A stretch of 64,000 nt of DNA from Rathayibacter sp. VKM Ac-2856 (lineage in GTDB: Bacteria; Actinomycetota; Actinomycetes; Actinomycetales; Microbacteriaceae): contig NZ_JABMLF010000006.1 of NCBI RefSeq assembly GCF_013205055.1, positions 186,001 through 250,000 on the forward strand. Direction: 5' to 3'. Shown one piece after another: positions 25,703 through 36,302 of this stretch. The notes below the pieces were generated by a model. It was not told the DNA's origin and made no database searches. It saw only the letters and a list, made by a program, of their open reading frames with translations. Every line of letters begins with the position of its first letter. The stretch's first letter is position 1. A program made the translations under genes and the position numbers.

Positions 25703-26574
25703 CCGAGGGCGCGGCGGCGGTCGGCGGCCGACGCCTCGCGGTCCTCGGCTCGCCGATCGCGCACTCCCGCTCGCCCGAGCTGCACGCTGCGGCGTACCGG
25801 GTGCTCGGCCTCGACTGGAGCTACACGGCCGTCGAGGCGACGGAGGCGACGCTCGCCGACGTCGTCGCCGATCCGGCGGCACGGTGGCACGGCCTGTCGC
25901 TGACGATGCCGCTCAAGCACGCGGTGCGCCCGCTGCTCGACGAGGAGGACCTGGTCGCGCGGGCGACGGGAGCGGTGAACACCGTGTTGCTCGACCGCTC
26001 CGGCGCAGCGCCGCGCCTGCGCGGCTTCAACACCGACGTCGCCGGCATCGTCCGCGCACTCGGCGAGGCGGGCGTGCACACGGCCGAGCGCGTCGAGATC
26101 CTCGGGGGAGGGGCGACGGCCGCCTCGGCCCTCGCCGCGGCGGCCGAGCTCGGTGCCGCACGCGTGCGGGTCACCCTCCGCTCGCCGGGGAAGGCCGCGC
26201 CGCTGGCCGCGATCGCCGCCGCGGTGGGGGTCGCCCTCGACGTCCGCCCGCTCTCGGAGTGGGACGGCCGGGACCCGGCGCCGCTGCTCGTCTCGACCCT
26301 GCCCGGCGGCGCCTCCGCCGAGCTCGCGGTGCCCGACGCCGTGGTCGCGGCGTCGACCCTCTTCGACGTCGCCTACTCGCCCTGGCCGAGCCCGCTCGCG
26401 CTGCGCTGGGGCGCGGCCGGCTCGCCCGTGGTCTCGGGCCTCGGCATGCTGCTGCACCAGGCGCTGCTGCAGGTGCGGGTGTTCGTCGGCGGCGACCCCG
26501 CCGTGCCGCTGCCGGACGAGGACGCGGTGCTCGCCGCGATGCGCGCGACGCTGCCGCCTCACTCCGGCGCCTGA
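25699..26574 (+). CDS. aroE: Shikimate dehydrogenase
   Basis: A 291-aa NADP-dependent enzyme reducing 3-dehydroshikimate. The substrate-binding motif [12 protein letters not shown], catalytic Lys73 in TMPLKH, GAVNTV, and Asp in GFNTDVAGI are present; the cofactor loop is [13 protein letters not shown] 25699 overlaps the mltG stop as GTGA. It begins a group of four shikimate genes, although aroC downstream seems to have its own promoter. Confidence 0.94.
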   Translation: MTEGAAAVGGRRLAVLGSPIAHSRSPELHAAAYRVLGLDWSYTAVEATEATLADVVADPAARWHGLSLTMPLKHAVRPLLDEEDLVARATGAVNTVLLDRSGAAPRLRGFNTDVAGIVRALGEAGVHTAERVEILGGGATAASALAAAAELGAARVRVTLRSPGKAAPLAAIAAAVGVALDVRPLSEWDGRDPAPLLVSTLPGGASAELAVPDAVVAASTLFDVAYSPWPSPLALRWGAAGSPVVSGLGMLLHQALLQVRVFVGGDPAVPLPDEDAVLAAMRATLPPHSGA

Positions 26575-26657
26575 GCCGTCGCGCGCGGGCCGTGCTCGCG
26601 GGGCGCCCCCGGGAGCGGGAGGGGCCGCCGGGCGCGTGCGGCCCGGGGTGCGTGTGC

Positions 26658-26663
26658 GAGAAT
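26658..26663 (+). promoter_or_regulatory. Candidate -10 element (GAGAAT) of a leaderless aroC promoter
   Basis: GAGAAT, preceded by TGTGC (an extended -10-like TGn), lies exactly six bases before the aroC ATG. The GGAGG within those six bases abuts the ATG with no spacer and so would be a poor ribosome-binding site, which favours a leaderless start. Confidence 0.5.
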
Positions 26664-26669
26664 CGGAGG

Positions 26670-27887
26670 ATGCTCCGTTGGCTCACGGCCGGGGAATCCC
26701 ACGGTCCCGAACTCGTCGCCGTCCTCGAAGGACTGCCGGCGGGTGTCCCCGTCTCCCTCGACGACATCCGCGCCGACCTCGCTCGGCGCAAGCTCGGCTA
26801 CGGTCGCGGCGCCCGGATGAAGTTCGAGCAGGACGAGCTGAACGTCTCGTCCGGCATCCGCCACGGCGCCACGATGGGCAGCCCGATCGCACTGCGGATC
26901 GGCAACACCGAGTGGGCGCGCTGGGTCGACGTGATGGCGGCCGAGCCGCGCGACCCCGAGACGCTGCCCAAGGGCCGCGGCGCCGCGCTCACCCGTCCGC
27001 GCCCGGGCCACGCCGACCTCGTCGGCATGCAGAAGTACGGCTTCGAGGAGTCGCGCAACGTCCTCGAGCGCGCCTCGGCCCGCGAGACCGCGGCCCGCGT
27101 CGCGCTCGGCGCCGTCGCCCGCCGGTTCCTCGGCGAGCTCGGCATCACCCTCGTCAGCCACACCCTCGCGATCGGCCCCGTCCGCGTCCCCGAGGGCTCG
27201 GCCCTACCGACGCCCGCCGACGTCGACGCGCTCGACGCCGATCCGCTGCGCTGCCACGACGCCGCGACCAGCGCCCTGATGGTGGCCGAGGTCGACCGCG
27301 CGCACGACGACGGCGACACGCTCGGCGGCGTGGTCGAGGTGCTCGCCTACGACCTGCCGCCGGGACTCGGCTCCTACGTGCACTGGGACCGCCGGCTCGA
27401 CGCGCAGCTCGCGGCCGCGCTGATGGGCATCCAGGCGATCAAGGGCGTGGAGGTCGGCGACGGCTTCCTCACCACCACGCGCCGCGGCTCCGAGGCGCAC
27501 GACGAGCTCTTCGCGGCCGAGGGCGGCATCGGCCGCTCGAGCGACCGCGCCGGCGGCACCGAGGGCGGCATGAGCACGGGCACGGTCCTGCGCGTCCGCG
27601 CCGGCATGAAGCCGATCGCGACCGTCCCGCACGCACTGCGCACGGTCGACGTCGCCACCGGCGAGGCGGCCGGCGCGCACCACCAGCGCTCCGACGTCTG
27701 CGCCGTCCCCGCCTCGGGCGTCGTCGCCGAGGCGATGGTCGCCCTGGTGCTCGCGAACGCCGTGCTGGAGAAGTTCGGCGGCGACAGCGTCACCGAGACC
27801 CGCCGCAACCTCCAGGGCTACCTCGCCGCCATCCCAGACGAGCTGCGCACGCTCGCCGCCAGCGATCCGGCGCTCGGTCTCGTCTGA
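26670..27887 (+). CDS. aroC: Chorismate synthase
   Basis: A 405-aa FMN-dependent enzyme that makes chorismate from EPSP, the last step of the shikimate pathway. The N-terminus [20 protein letters not shown] is the actinobacterial form; [33 protein letters not shown] (in part) and the basic [17 protein letters not shown] motif bind substrate and FMN. The ATG is fixed by the conserved N-terminus. aroK follows after 31 bp. Confidence 0.97.
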   Translation: MLRWLTAGESHGPELVAVLEGLPAGVPVSLDDIRADLARRKLGYGRGARMKFEQDELNVSSGIRHGATMGSPIALRIGNTEWARWVDVMAAEPRDPETLPKGRGAALTRPRPGHADLVGMQKYGFEESRNVLERASARETAARVALGAVARRFLGELGITLVSHTLAIGPVRVPEGSALPTPADVDALDADPLRCHDAATSALMVAEVDRAHDDGDTLGGVVEVLAYDLPPGLGSYVHWDRRLDAQLAAALMGIQAIKGVEVGDGFLTTTRRGSEAHDELFAAEGGIGRSSDRAGGTEGGMSTGTVLRVRAGMKPIATVPHALRTVDVATGEAAGAHHQRSDVCAVPASGVVAEAMVALVLANAVLEKFGGDSVTETRRNLQGYLAAIPDELRTLAASDPALGLV

Positions 27888-27918
27888 TGCCCGAGCACTC
27901 ACCGGACCGGGCCCGCTG

Positions 27919-28590
27919 ATGGCGGGTCACGATACCGGCGCGGCCCGCGCCCGCGTCGTCCTGATCGGCCCGATGGGGGCCGGCAAGACGACGATCGGCA
28001 AGCGGGTCGCGAAGGCCCTGGCGGCCGAGTTCGTCGACTCCGACGCCGAGTTCGTCCGTCGGCACGGCCCGATCGCCGCGTACTTCGACCTGCACGGCGA
28101 GGCCTCCTTCCGCATCGAGGAGCGCCGCGTCGTCGAGCAGGCCGTCCGCCGCGAGGTCGTGCTGAGCCTGGGCGGGGGAGCGGTGCTCGACGAGGGCACG
28201 CGCGCCGACCTGGCCGGCGTGCCCGTCGTGCTGCTGACGACCACCGCGGAGGCCGTGCGCGACCGGCTCGGCTCCGGCCGCCCGCTCGTCCGCGGCGGGG
28301 TCGAGGACTGGACCCGCATCTTCGACTCCCGGCGCGCGGTGTACGAGTCGCTCGCCGACACCGTCGTCGACTCGTCGCGCCGCCCGATCACGACCCTCGC
28401 CGCCGAGGTGACCGCCTGGGTGCGCGAGCGCGAGGCGGCCGCGGGACGCGCGAGCGCGACTCCCGCCGCCGCGTCACACGCCGGCACGACCCGGCCCGCA
28501 GGCACGACGCCGCCCGCCGGCACGACACAGTCCACCAGCACGACAGAACCGGCGGCCCCCACCGGCCGCCCGACCGGAAGAAGAGCATGA
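27919..28590 (+). CDS. aroK: Shikimate kinase
   Basis: A 223-aa P-loop kinase phosphorylating shikimate. The P-loop is GPMGAGKTT (17-25), the substrate-binding DSDAEF and GGGAV motifs are present, and RPLV carries the lid arginine. The kinase ends near residue 177; the last ~45 residues are a Thr/Ala/Pro-rich tail with AGTT repeated three times, not part of the fold. ATG 27919; aroB starts in the overlap ATGA. In some actinobacteria aroK and aroB are fused; here they are separate. Confidence 0.94.
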   Translation: MAGHDTGAARARVVLIGPMGAGKTTIGKRVAKALAAEFVDSDAEFVRRHGPIAAYFDLHGEASFRIEERRVVEQAVRREVVLSLGGGAVLDEGTRADLAGVPVVLLTTTAEAVRDRLGSGRPLVRGGVEDWTRIFDSRRAVYESLADTVVDSSRRPITTLAAEVTAWVREREAAAGRASATPAAASHAGTTRPAGTTPPAGTTQSTSTTEPAAPTGRPTGRRA

Positions 28591-29666
28591 ACGACGGCGC
28601 CACCGCCCTCACCGTCACCGGAGAGAACGGCTACGACATCACGGTCGGCCGCGGCCTCCTCGACGGCCTCGCCGACGCGATCGGCCCGCGAGCGGCCAAG
28701 GTGCTGATCGTGCACCCGCCGACGCTCGCGGTGCTGGCCGCGGAGATCCGCGAGAGCCTCCTCGACCGCTACGAGGTGCTGCTCGCCGAGGTGCCGGACG
28801 CCGAGGCCGCGAAGCGCGTCGAGGTCGCGGCCTTCTGCTGGCAGGTCATGGGCCAGTCCGACTTCACCCGGACGGACGCGGTCGTCGGCTTCGGCGGCGG
28901 CGCGATCACCGACCTGGCCGGCTTCGTCGCCGCGACCTGGCTCCGCGGCGTCGACCTCGTGCAGGTGCCGACCACGGTGCTCGGCATGGTCGACGCGGCC
29001 GTGGGCGGCAAGACCGGCATCAACACGGCCGAGGGCAAGAACCTCGTCGGCGCCTTCCATGCGCCTCGCGCGGTCGTCGCCGATCTCGACGTGCTGACGA
29101 GCCTGCCGCGCAACGAGATCCTGGCCGGCTTCGGCGAGATCGTGAAGTACGGCATGATCGCCGAGCCGCGGATCCTGGACATCATCGAGTCGGACGTGGA
29201 CCTCGCGACCGACCCGACGTCGGAGGAGTTCCGCAGCCTGGTCGAGCTGTCGATCGGCATCAAGGCGCGCGTCGTCAGCGAGGACTTCACCGAGAAGGGC
29301 CTGCGCGAGATCCTGAACTACGGCCACACCCTCGGGCACGCGGTCGAGCACGCGGAGCGCTACCAGTGGCGCCACGGCGCGGCCGTGTCGGTCGGCATGA
29401 TGTTCGCCGCCGAGCTCTCCCGCCTCACCGGCTCGCTCAGCGACGCGGTGGTCGACCGCCAGCGCAGCGTCCTCGAATCGCTGACCCTGCCGACGAGCTA
29501 CCCGCTCGGCCGCTGGGAGACGCTGCTCGCGGCGATGCAGCGCGACAAGAAGTCCCGTGCGGGCATGCTGCGCTTCGTCGTCCTCGACGACCTCGCGCGG
29601 CCGAGCATCCTGCAGGGGCCGGAGACGTCGCTGCTGTTCGCGGCCTACCAGGAGATCGGCGCGTAG
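28587..29666 (+). CDS. aroB: 3-dehydroquinate synthase
   Basis: A 359-aa NAD- and Zn-dependent enzyme converting DAHP to 3-dehydroquinate. Recognisable motifs are GGGAITDLAGFVAATWLRG (NAD binding), PTTVLGMVDAAVGGKTGIN, and the metal ligands in EIVKYGMI, NYGHTLGHAVE and HGAAVSVGM. ATG overlaps aroK by 4 bp. aroQ, which follows aroB in mycobacteria, is absent; a convergent SHOCT gene lies next. Confidence 0.96.
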   Translation: MNDGATALTVTGENGYDITVGRGLLDGLADAIGPRAAKVLIVHPPTLAVLAAEIRESLLDRYEVLLAEVPDAEAAKRVEVAAFCWQVMGQSDFTRTDAVVGFGGGAITDLAGFVAATWLRGVDLVQVPTTVLGMVDAAVGGKTGINTAEGKNLVGAFHAPRAVVADLDVLTSLPRNEILAGFGEIVKYGMIAEPRILDIIESDVDLATDPTSEEFRSLVELSIGIKARVVSEDFTEKGLREILNYGHTLGHAVEHAERYQWRHGAAVSVGMMFAAELSRLTGSLSDAVVDRQRSVLESLTLPTSYPLGRWETLLAAMQRDKKSRAGMLRFVVLDDLARPSILQGPETSLLFAAYQEIGA

Positions 29667-29674
29667 AGCGGACT

Positions 29675-29697
29675 CGGGCGGAGGTCAGCTCCGCCCG
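29675..29697 (+). terminator. Bidirectional hairpin between aroB and the SHOCT gene
   Basis: CGGGCGGAG, loop GTCAG, CTCCGCCCG: a perfect 9-bp stem between convergent genes. The loop contains the SHOCT gene's stop codon, so the two transcription units share one compact terminator. Confidence 0.7.
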
Positions 29698-30101
29698 TCG
29701 TCCCGCCCGCCGCCGTCCCGCCCGCCGCCGCCCACGAGCGCGGCCTCGCGGGCGCGGGCGTGCTCCTCGGCGCTGATGGTCCCGGCGGCGCGCAGGCGGT
29801 CGAGCTCGGCGAGCCGGTCCGTGAGGGACGTGCCCTCCGGGCCGACGCCGTGGCGCAGGTAGCGCGCGGCCATGTCCGTCCGCATCGTCGTGGGGTCGAT
29901 CCCGAGCTGCCGGGAGCGGCGGACGTTGCGGACGATCAGCACGATGATCAGGACGATCACGAGGGCGATCACGAGCGGGACGACCGTGAAGGCGACGGAG
30001 TACCACGGCGGCAGGATCACCTGGTTCGGGATCGTCGGCGCGTGGAAGTCGGAGTGGAGCGCCGCGGAGACGGTGCCGGCGGAAGCGGTGCTGAGGGTCA
30101 T
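29685..30101 (-). CDS. SHOCT domain-containing membrane protein
   Basis: A 138-aa protein with a short exported or periplasmic N-terminus, one membrane helix (about 36-57, [20 protein letters not shown]), a basic stretch, and a C-terminal SHOCT motif ([22 protein letters not shown], about 97-118), followed by a Gly/Arg/Asp tail. SHOCT is a short oligomerisation-type motif; the function is unknown. ATG 30101 has GAGGAGG at good spacing. Its stop lies in the loop of the shared terminator. Confidence 0.85.
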   Translation of the reverse strand: MTLSTASAGTVSAALHSDFHAPTIPNQVILPPWYSVAFTVVPLVIALVIVLIIVLIVRNVRRSRQLGIDPTTMRTDMAARYLRHGVGPEGTSLTDRLAELDRLRAAGTISAEEHARAREAALVGGGGRDGGGRDDGRS

Positions 30102-30205
30102 GCGACCTCCTCGGTCGTGGGCGTCCCTCCAGTCTGCTCCCGGTGCTCCGCGACCGCATCGTCCGGCCGGGGGAGCCCGCCCGGCCGCTCGCGGGCCGGA
30201 CCGAC

Positions 30206-30211
30206 TACACT
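30206..30211 (+). promoter_or_regulatory. Candidate -10 element (TACACT) for efp-nusB
   Basis: TACACT lies 59 bp before the efp ATG in the 168-bp gap that also holds the divergent SHOCT promoter. Confidence 0.45.
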
Positions 30212-30269
30212 CGATGGGTTGGCCGGATCGGCCGACCAGCAGACCTCCACGAAACGGATCCCCCTTCGC

Positions 30270-30830
30270 ATGGCCTCTACCACCGACATCAAGAACGGCA
30301 CCGTCCTCAGCATCGACGGTCAGCTCTGGAACGTCATCGACTTCCAGCACGTGAAGCCGGGCAAGGGCGGTGCGTTCGTGCGCACCAAGATGAAGAACGT
30401 GCTGACGGGCAAGGTCGTCGACAAGACCTTCAACGCCGGCGCCAAGATCGACACGGCCAACGTCGACCGTCGCGACTTCCAGTACCTCTACCGCGACGGC
30501 GCGGACTTCGTCTTCATGGACACCTCGGACTACGACCAGATCACGGTCCCCGAGGCCGTCGTCGGCGACGCGGCGAACTTCATGCTCGAGAACCAGAACC
30601 TGACCCTCGCGCTGCACGACGGCGACCCGCTCTACGTCGAGCTCCCCGCCTCCGTCGTGCTCGAGATCACGTACACCGAGCCCGGCCTGCAGGGCGACCG
30701 CTCGACCGGCGGCACCAAGCCCGCCACGGTCGAGACCGGCTACCAGATCCAGGTCCCGCTCTTCCTCGAGCAGGGCACCAAGGTCAAGGTCGACACCCGC
30801 ACGGGCGACTACCTCGGCCGCGTCAGCTGA
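30270..30830 (+). CDS. efp: Elongation factor P
   Basis: A 186-aa three-domain protein that enters the ribosomal E site and relieves stalling at polyproline. The domain I loop that reaches the peptidyl-transferase centre reads KPGKGGAF, with Lys32 at its tip. Actinobacterial EF-P with PGKGP-type loops are known to work without lysine modification; the second Gly here differs from that Pro. No modification enzymes are in the window. ATG start; nusB follows 12 bp later. Confidence 0.96.
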   Translation: MASTTDIKNGTVLSIDGQLWNVIDFQHVKPGKGGAFVRTKMKNVLTGKVVDKTFNAGAKIDTANVDRRDFQYLYRDGADFVFMDTSDYDQITVPEAVVGDAANFMLENQNLTLALHDGDPLYVELPASVVLEITYTEPGLQGDRSTGGTKPATVETGYQIQVPLFLEQGTKVKVDTRTGDYLGRVS

Positions 30831-30842
30831 GCCGGGGCTCCC

Positions 30843-31262
30843 GTGAGTGCTCGGACGAAGGCGCGCAAGCGCGCCCTCGACATCATCTACAACGCCGACG
30901 TGCGGCAGATCTCCTTCGCGGAGTCGCTGCGCTCGGAGGCCGAGCGGGCCGCGAACGAGCCCGCGCGTGAGGCGTCCTGGCTGTACGCGCGCGAGATCGT
31001 CGACGGCGTCATCGACAACGCCGACGAGATCGACGCGTTGATCGCGCAGCTCGCCAAGGGCTGGACGCTGTCGCGCATGCCGCTGGTCGACCGCGCGATC
31101 CTGCGGATCGGCGTGTGGGAGATCCTGCACAACGACGCGGTCCCGGACGGGGTCGCGATCGCGGAGGCCGTCGAGGCGGCGACCGTGCTGTCGACCGACG
31201 ACTCGGCCGGCTTCATCAACGGGCTGCTCGCCTCCGTCGCGGAGACGCGCGCCACGGCCTGA
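30843..31262 (+). CDS. nusB: Transcription antitermination factor NusB
   Basis: A 139-aa all-helical protein that, with S10 (NusE), binds boxA RNA in rRNA leaders. The N-terminal TKARKRALDIIYNADV and the C-terminal PDGVAIAEAVEAATVLSTDDSAGFINGLL (in part) match the family. GTG start 12 bp after efp, an arrangement common in actinobacteria. A repeat cluster follows the stop. Confidence 0.95.
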   Translation: MSARTKARKRALDIIYNADVRQISFAESLRSEAERAANEPAREASWLYAREIVDGVIDNADEIDALIAQLAKGWTLSRMPLVDRAILRIGVWEILHNDAVPDGVAIAEAVEAATVLSTDDSAGFINGLLASVAETRATA

Positions 31263-31305
31263 CGCCGCCGGTGGCGGTGGGCGCCTGCGGCGCTGCTCGA
31301 TCGGC

Positions 31306-33175
<1,870 letters not shown>

Positions 33176-33176
<1 letters not shown>

Positions 33177-34534
33177 TGACCGGTACGAGGATCCTCCTCT
33201 CGGGAGCGACGCTCGCCGACGAGACGACGGCCGACGTCCTGATCGACGGAGGCGTGATCGTCGAGATCGGCACCGATGTCGACTCGAGCGGCGCGCGCGT
33301 GATCGACGCCGACGGGCTCCTGGCGCTGCCAGGCCTGGTCGACCTGCACACGCACCTCCGCGAGCCCGGCTTCGAGCAGAGCGAGACGGTGCTCACCGGC
33401 ACCCGCGCCGCCGCGGCCGGCGGCTTCACGGCCGTCTTCGCGATGGCCAACACCTCGCCGGTGCAGGACACCGCCGGCGTCGTCGAGCAGGTGCAGAGCC
33501 TGGGCGAGGACGCGGGCTACGCGACCGTCCGCCCGATCGGAGCGGTGACCGTCGGCCTGGCGGGGGAGTCGCTCGCCGAGCTCGGCGCGATGGCCCGCAG
33601 CCGCGCCGCCGTCCGCGTCTTCTCGGACGACGGCAAGTGCGTCTCGGACGCGCTGCTGATGCGCCGCGCCCTCGAGTACGTGAAGGCGTTCGACGGCGTC
33701 GTCGCCCAGCACGCGCAGGAGCCGCGGCTCACCGTCGGCGCGCAGATGAACGAGGGCGCCGTCTCCAGCGCCCTCGGGCTGCAGGGCTGGCCGGCCGTGG
33801 CGGAGGAGGCGATCATCGCCCGCGACGTGCTGCTGGCCGAGCACGTCGGCTCGCGCCTGCACGTCTGCCACGTCTCCACCGCCGGCTCGGTCGACGTGAT
33901 CCGCTGGGCCAAGGCCCGCGGCATCGACGTCACGGCCGAGGTCACCCCGCACCACCTGCTGCTCTCGGAGCAGTTGATCGCCGGGAACGGGAACGGCGAC
34001 GGCGCCGCCTACGACGCGCGCTTCAAGGTCAACCCGCCGCTGCGCCGCGACGAGGACGTCCTCGCCCTCCGCGAGGCCCTCGCCGACGGCACCGTCGACA
34101 TCGTCGCGACCGACCACGCCCCGCACCCGGTCGAGGCGAAGGACTGCGAGTGGGACGCCGCCGCCTTCGGGATGGTCGGCCTCGAGAGCGCCCTCAGCGT
34201 CGTGCACGCCGCGATGGTCGAGGACGGCCGGCTGAGCTGGGCCGACGTCGGCCGCGTGCTCTCCTCCGCCCCCGCCCGGATCGGGCGCCTCGACGGCTAC
34301 CAGCACGGACTCGCCGTGGGCGCCGCCGCCAACGTCGTGCTCTACGACCCGGAGGTGCGCCGCCGCTTCTCGACCGGGGACCTCCGCGGACGCAGCACCA
34401 ACTCGCCCTACCTCGGTCGCGAGCTGCCGGGACGCGTCGTGGCGACGCTGCACCGGGGCGTCCCGACCGTCCTCGACGGCGAGCTCGTCGACGCGGCGAC
34501 CGTCTCGGCGGCCGCGAGGAGCGCTCGTGGATAG
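33176..34534 (+). CDS. pyrC: Dihydroorotase
   Basis: A 452-aa amidohydrolase of the long type I class that cyclises carbamoyl aspartate. Metal ligands are DLHTHLREPG (His58, His60) and ATDHAPHP (Asp). The bridging residue position lies in the FSDDGKCVSDALL region, and HVSTAGSVD and VTPHHLLL supply the histidines. ATG 33176 lies 7 bp from GGAGG and overlaps the pyrB stop by 1 bp; GTG 33173 is the alternative. Confidence 0.95.
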
Positions 34535-35081
34535 GACCGTCATCGCGATCGTCATCGCCGCGGTCGTCGCGCTCGTCTTCGTCGGGATGATCCTGTCCTG
34601 GCGCGCGCGCCGCCGCCGCTCGGCCGCCCTCGCTCCAGACCCCGTGGCCGCCGAATCCCTCGGCGCCGAGCGCGAGGCCGTCGAGCTGCCCTACGTCGCG
34701 ACGACCCGGTTCGAGCAGCCGCTCGAGCGCGTCGTGCTGCCGGGCCTCGGCTTCCGCGGGAAGGCGACGCTGCGCCTGCACGAGCGCGGCGTCGTCCTCG
34801 CCCCCGTCGGCGAGCGCGAGACGGTCATCCCCGCGGCGCTCCTGCGCGGCGCCGGCGAGGGCTCCTACGCCATCGACCGCGTCGTCGAGGAGGGCGGGCT
34901 GCTCGTGCTCTCCTGGTCGCCGCGCGGCGACGAGGTCGTGGACAGCTACCTCCGCGTCGCCGACCCCGCGCTGCGCCGTCGCCTCGTCGACGAGCTCCGC
35001 CGCCTCGCCGGCCCCGATTCCTCCCCCTCCCACCCCGGGACCGCCGACGGCGGCCCCGACTCGACCCAGAAGGGCTCCTAG
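34527..35081 (+). CDS. Membrane-anchored protein of the pyr operon (PH-like domain)
   Basis: A 184-aa protein: one N-terminal membrane helix (about 4-24), a basic stretch, then a compact beta-rich domain (about 52-150; FRGKATLRLHERGVVLAPVGERE) resembling the PH-like domain of actinobacterial membrane proteins, and a polar tail. Mycobacterium carries a membrane protein (Rv1382) in exactly this slot between pyrC and carA, so the position is conserved though the function is unknown. GTG start overlaps pyrC by 8 bp; carA follows 3 bp after the stop. No transport domain is visible. Confidence 0.8.
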   Translation: MDRTVIAIVIAAVVALVFVGMILSWRARRRRSAALAPDPVAAESLGAEREAVELPYVATTRFEQPLERVVLPGLGFRGKATLRLHERGVVLAPVGERETVIPAALLRGAGEGSYAIDRVVEEGGLLVLSWSPRGDEVVDSYLRVADPALRRRLVDELRRLAGPDSSPSHPGTADGGPDSTQKGS

Positions 35082-35084
35082 TCC

Positions 35085-36302
35085 GTGCCAACCACACGCC
35101 TCAGCACCGAACCCACCGCAGTCCTCGTCCTCGAGGACGGGCGACGATTCTCGGGTCAGGCCTACGGCGCACGCGGCCGCACCCTCGGTGAGATCGTCTT
35201 CGCGACCGGCATGACCGGCTACCAGGAGACGCTGACCGACCCGTCCTACGCCGGTCAGATCGTCGTGCAGACCGCCCCGCACATCGGCAACACCGGGATG
35301 AACGACGAGGACGAGGAGTCGCGCCGCATCTGGGTCGCCGGCTACGTCGTCCGCGACCCCTCCCGCGTGGTCTCCAACTTCCGCTCGCAGCGCTCGCTCG
35401 ACGACGACCTCGAGAAGGACGGCATCGTCGGCATCTCCGGTGTCGACACCCGCGCGATCACCCGGCACATCCGCTCCGTCGGCTCGATGCGCTCCGGCGT
35501 GTTCTCGGGCGAGGACCTCTCCCTGCCGGAGGAGGAGCAGCTCGCGCTGGTCCTCGGCGGCGCGCAGATGGCGGGCCTCAACCTCTCCTCCGCGGTCTCG
35601 ACCGAGGAGCGCTACACCGTGCCCGCGACGGGCGAGCGCGTCGGCTCCGTCGCCGTGATCGACCTGGGCGTCAAGACCTCGACGGTGAACTACCTCGCCG
35701 AGCGCGGCTTCGACGTGCACGTGCTGCCCGAGTCGACGACCGCCGAGCAGGTGCTCGCGCTCGAGCCCTCCGCGCTGTTCTTCTCCAACGGCCCCGGCGA
35801 CCCGGAGGCCTCCGACCGCCACGTCGACCTGCTGCGCACCACGCTGCGCGCCGACCTGCCGTTCTTCGGCATCTGCTTCGGCAACCAGCTGCTCGGCCGC
35901 GCGCTCGGCTTCGGCACCTACAAGCTGCCGTTCGGCCACCGCGGGATCAACCAGCCGGTGCTGGACAAGCTGACCGGCCGGGTCGAGATCACCTCGCAGA
36001 ACCACGGCTTCGCGGTCGACGCGCCCATCGACGGCGAGCTCGACTCGCCCGAGGGCTTCGGCCGGGTCGAGGTCAGCCACTACAGCCTCAACGACTCGGT
36101 CGTCGAGGGGCTCCGCTGCCTCGACATCCCCGCCTTCTCGGTCCAGTACCACCCGGAGGCGGCGGCCGGCCCGCACGACTCCAACCACCTCTTCGACCGC
36201 TTCCGCGCCATGGTCGTGCAGCGCACGGCCGAGCAGGGCGGCGCCGAGCCCGCCCGCGCAGACTCCACCGACACCACCGCCACCACCGGAGAGCAGAAGT
36301 AA
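35085..36302 (+). CDS. carA: Carbamoyl-phosphate synthase small subunit
   Basis: A 405-aa glutaminase subunit that supplies ammonia to CarB. The N-terminal domain ([20 protein letters not shown]) is followed by a class I amidotransferase domain with nucleophile Cys264 in [10 protein letters not shown], and [13 protein letters not shown] supplies His and Glu. The actinobacterial GICFGNQ replaces the more common GICLGHQ. GTG start 3 bp after the preceding gene; carB overlaps its stop by 1 bp (TAATG). Confidence 0.96.
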   Translation: MPTTRLSTEPTAVLVLEDGRRFSGQAYGARGRTLGEIVFATGMTGYQETLTDPSYAGQIVVQTAPHIGNTGMNDEDEESRRIWVAGYVVRDPSRVVSNFRSQRSLDDDLEKDGIVGISGVDTRAITRHIRSVGSMRSGVFSGEDLSLPEEEQLALVLGGAQMAGLNLSSAVSTEERYTVPATGERVGSVAVIDLGVKTSTVNYLAERGFDVHVLPESTTAEQVLALEPSALFFSNGPGDPEASDRHVDLLRTTLRADLPFFGICFGNQLLGRALGFGTYKLPFGHRGINQPVLDKLTGRVEITSQNHGFAVDAPIDGELDSPEGFGRVEVSHYSLNDSVVEGLRCLDIPAFSVQYHPEAAAGPHDSNHLFDRFRAMVVQRTAEQGGAEPARADSTDTTATTGEQK

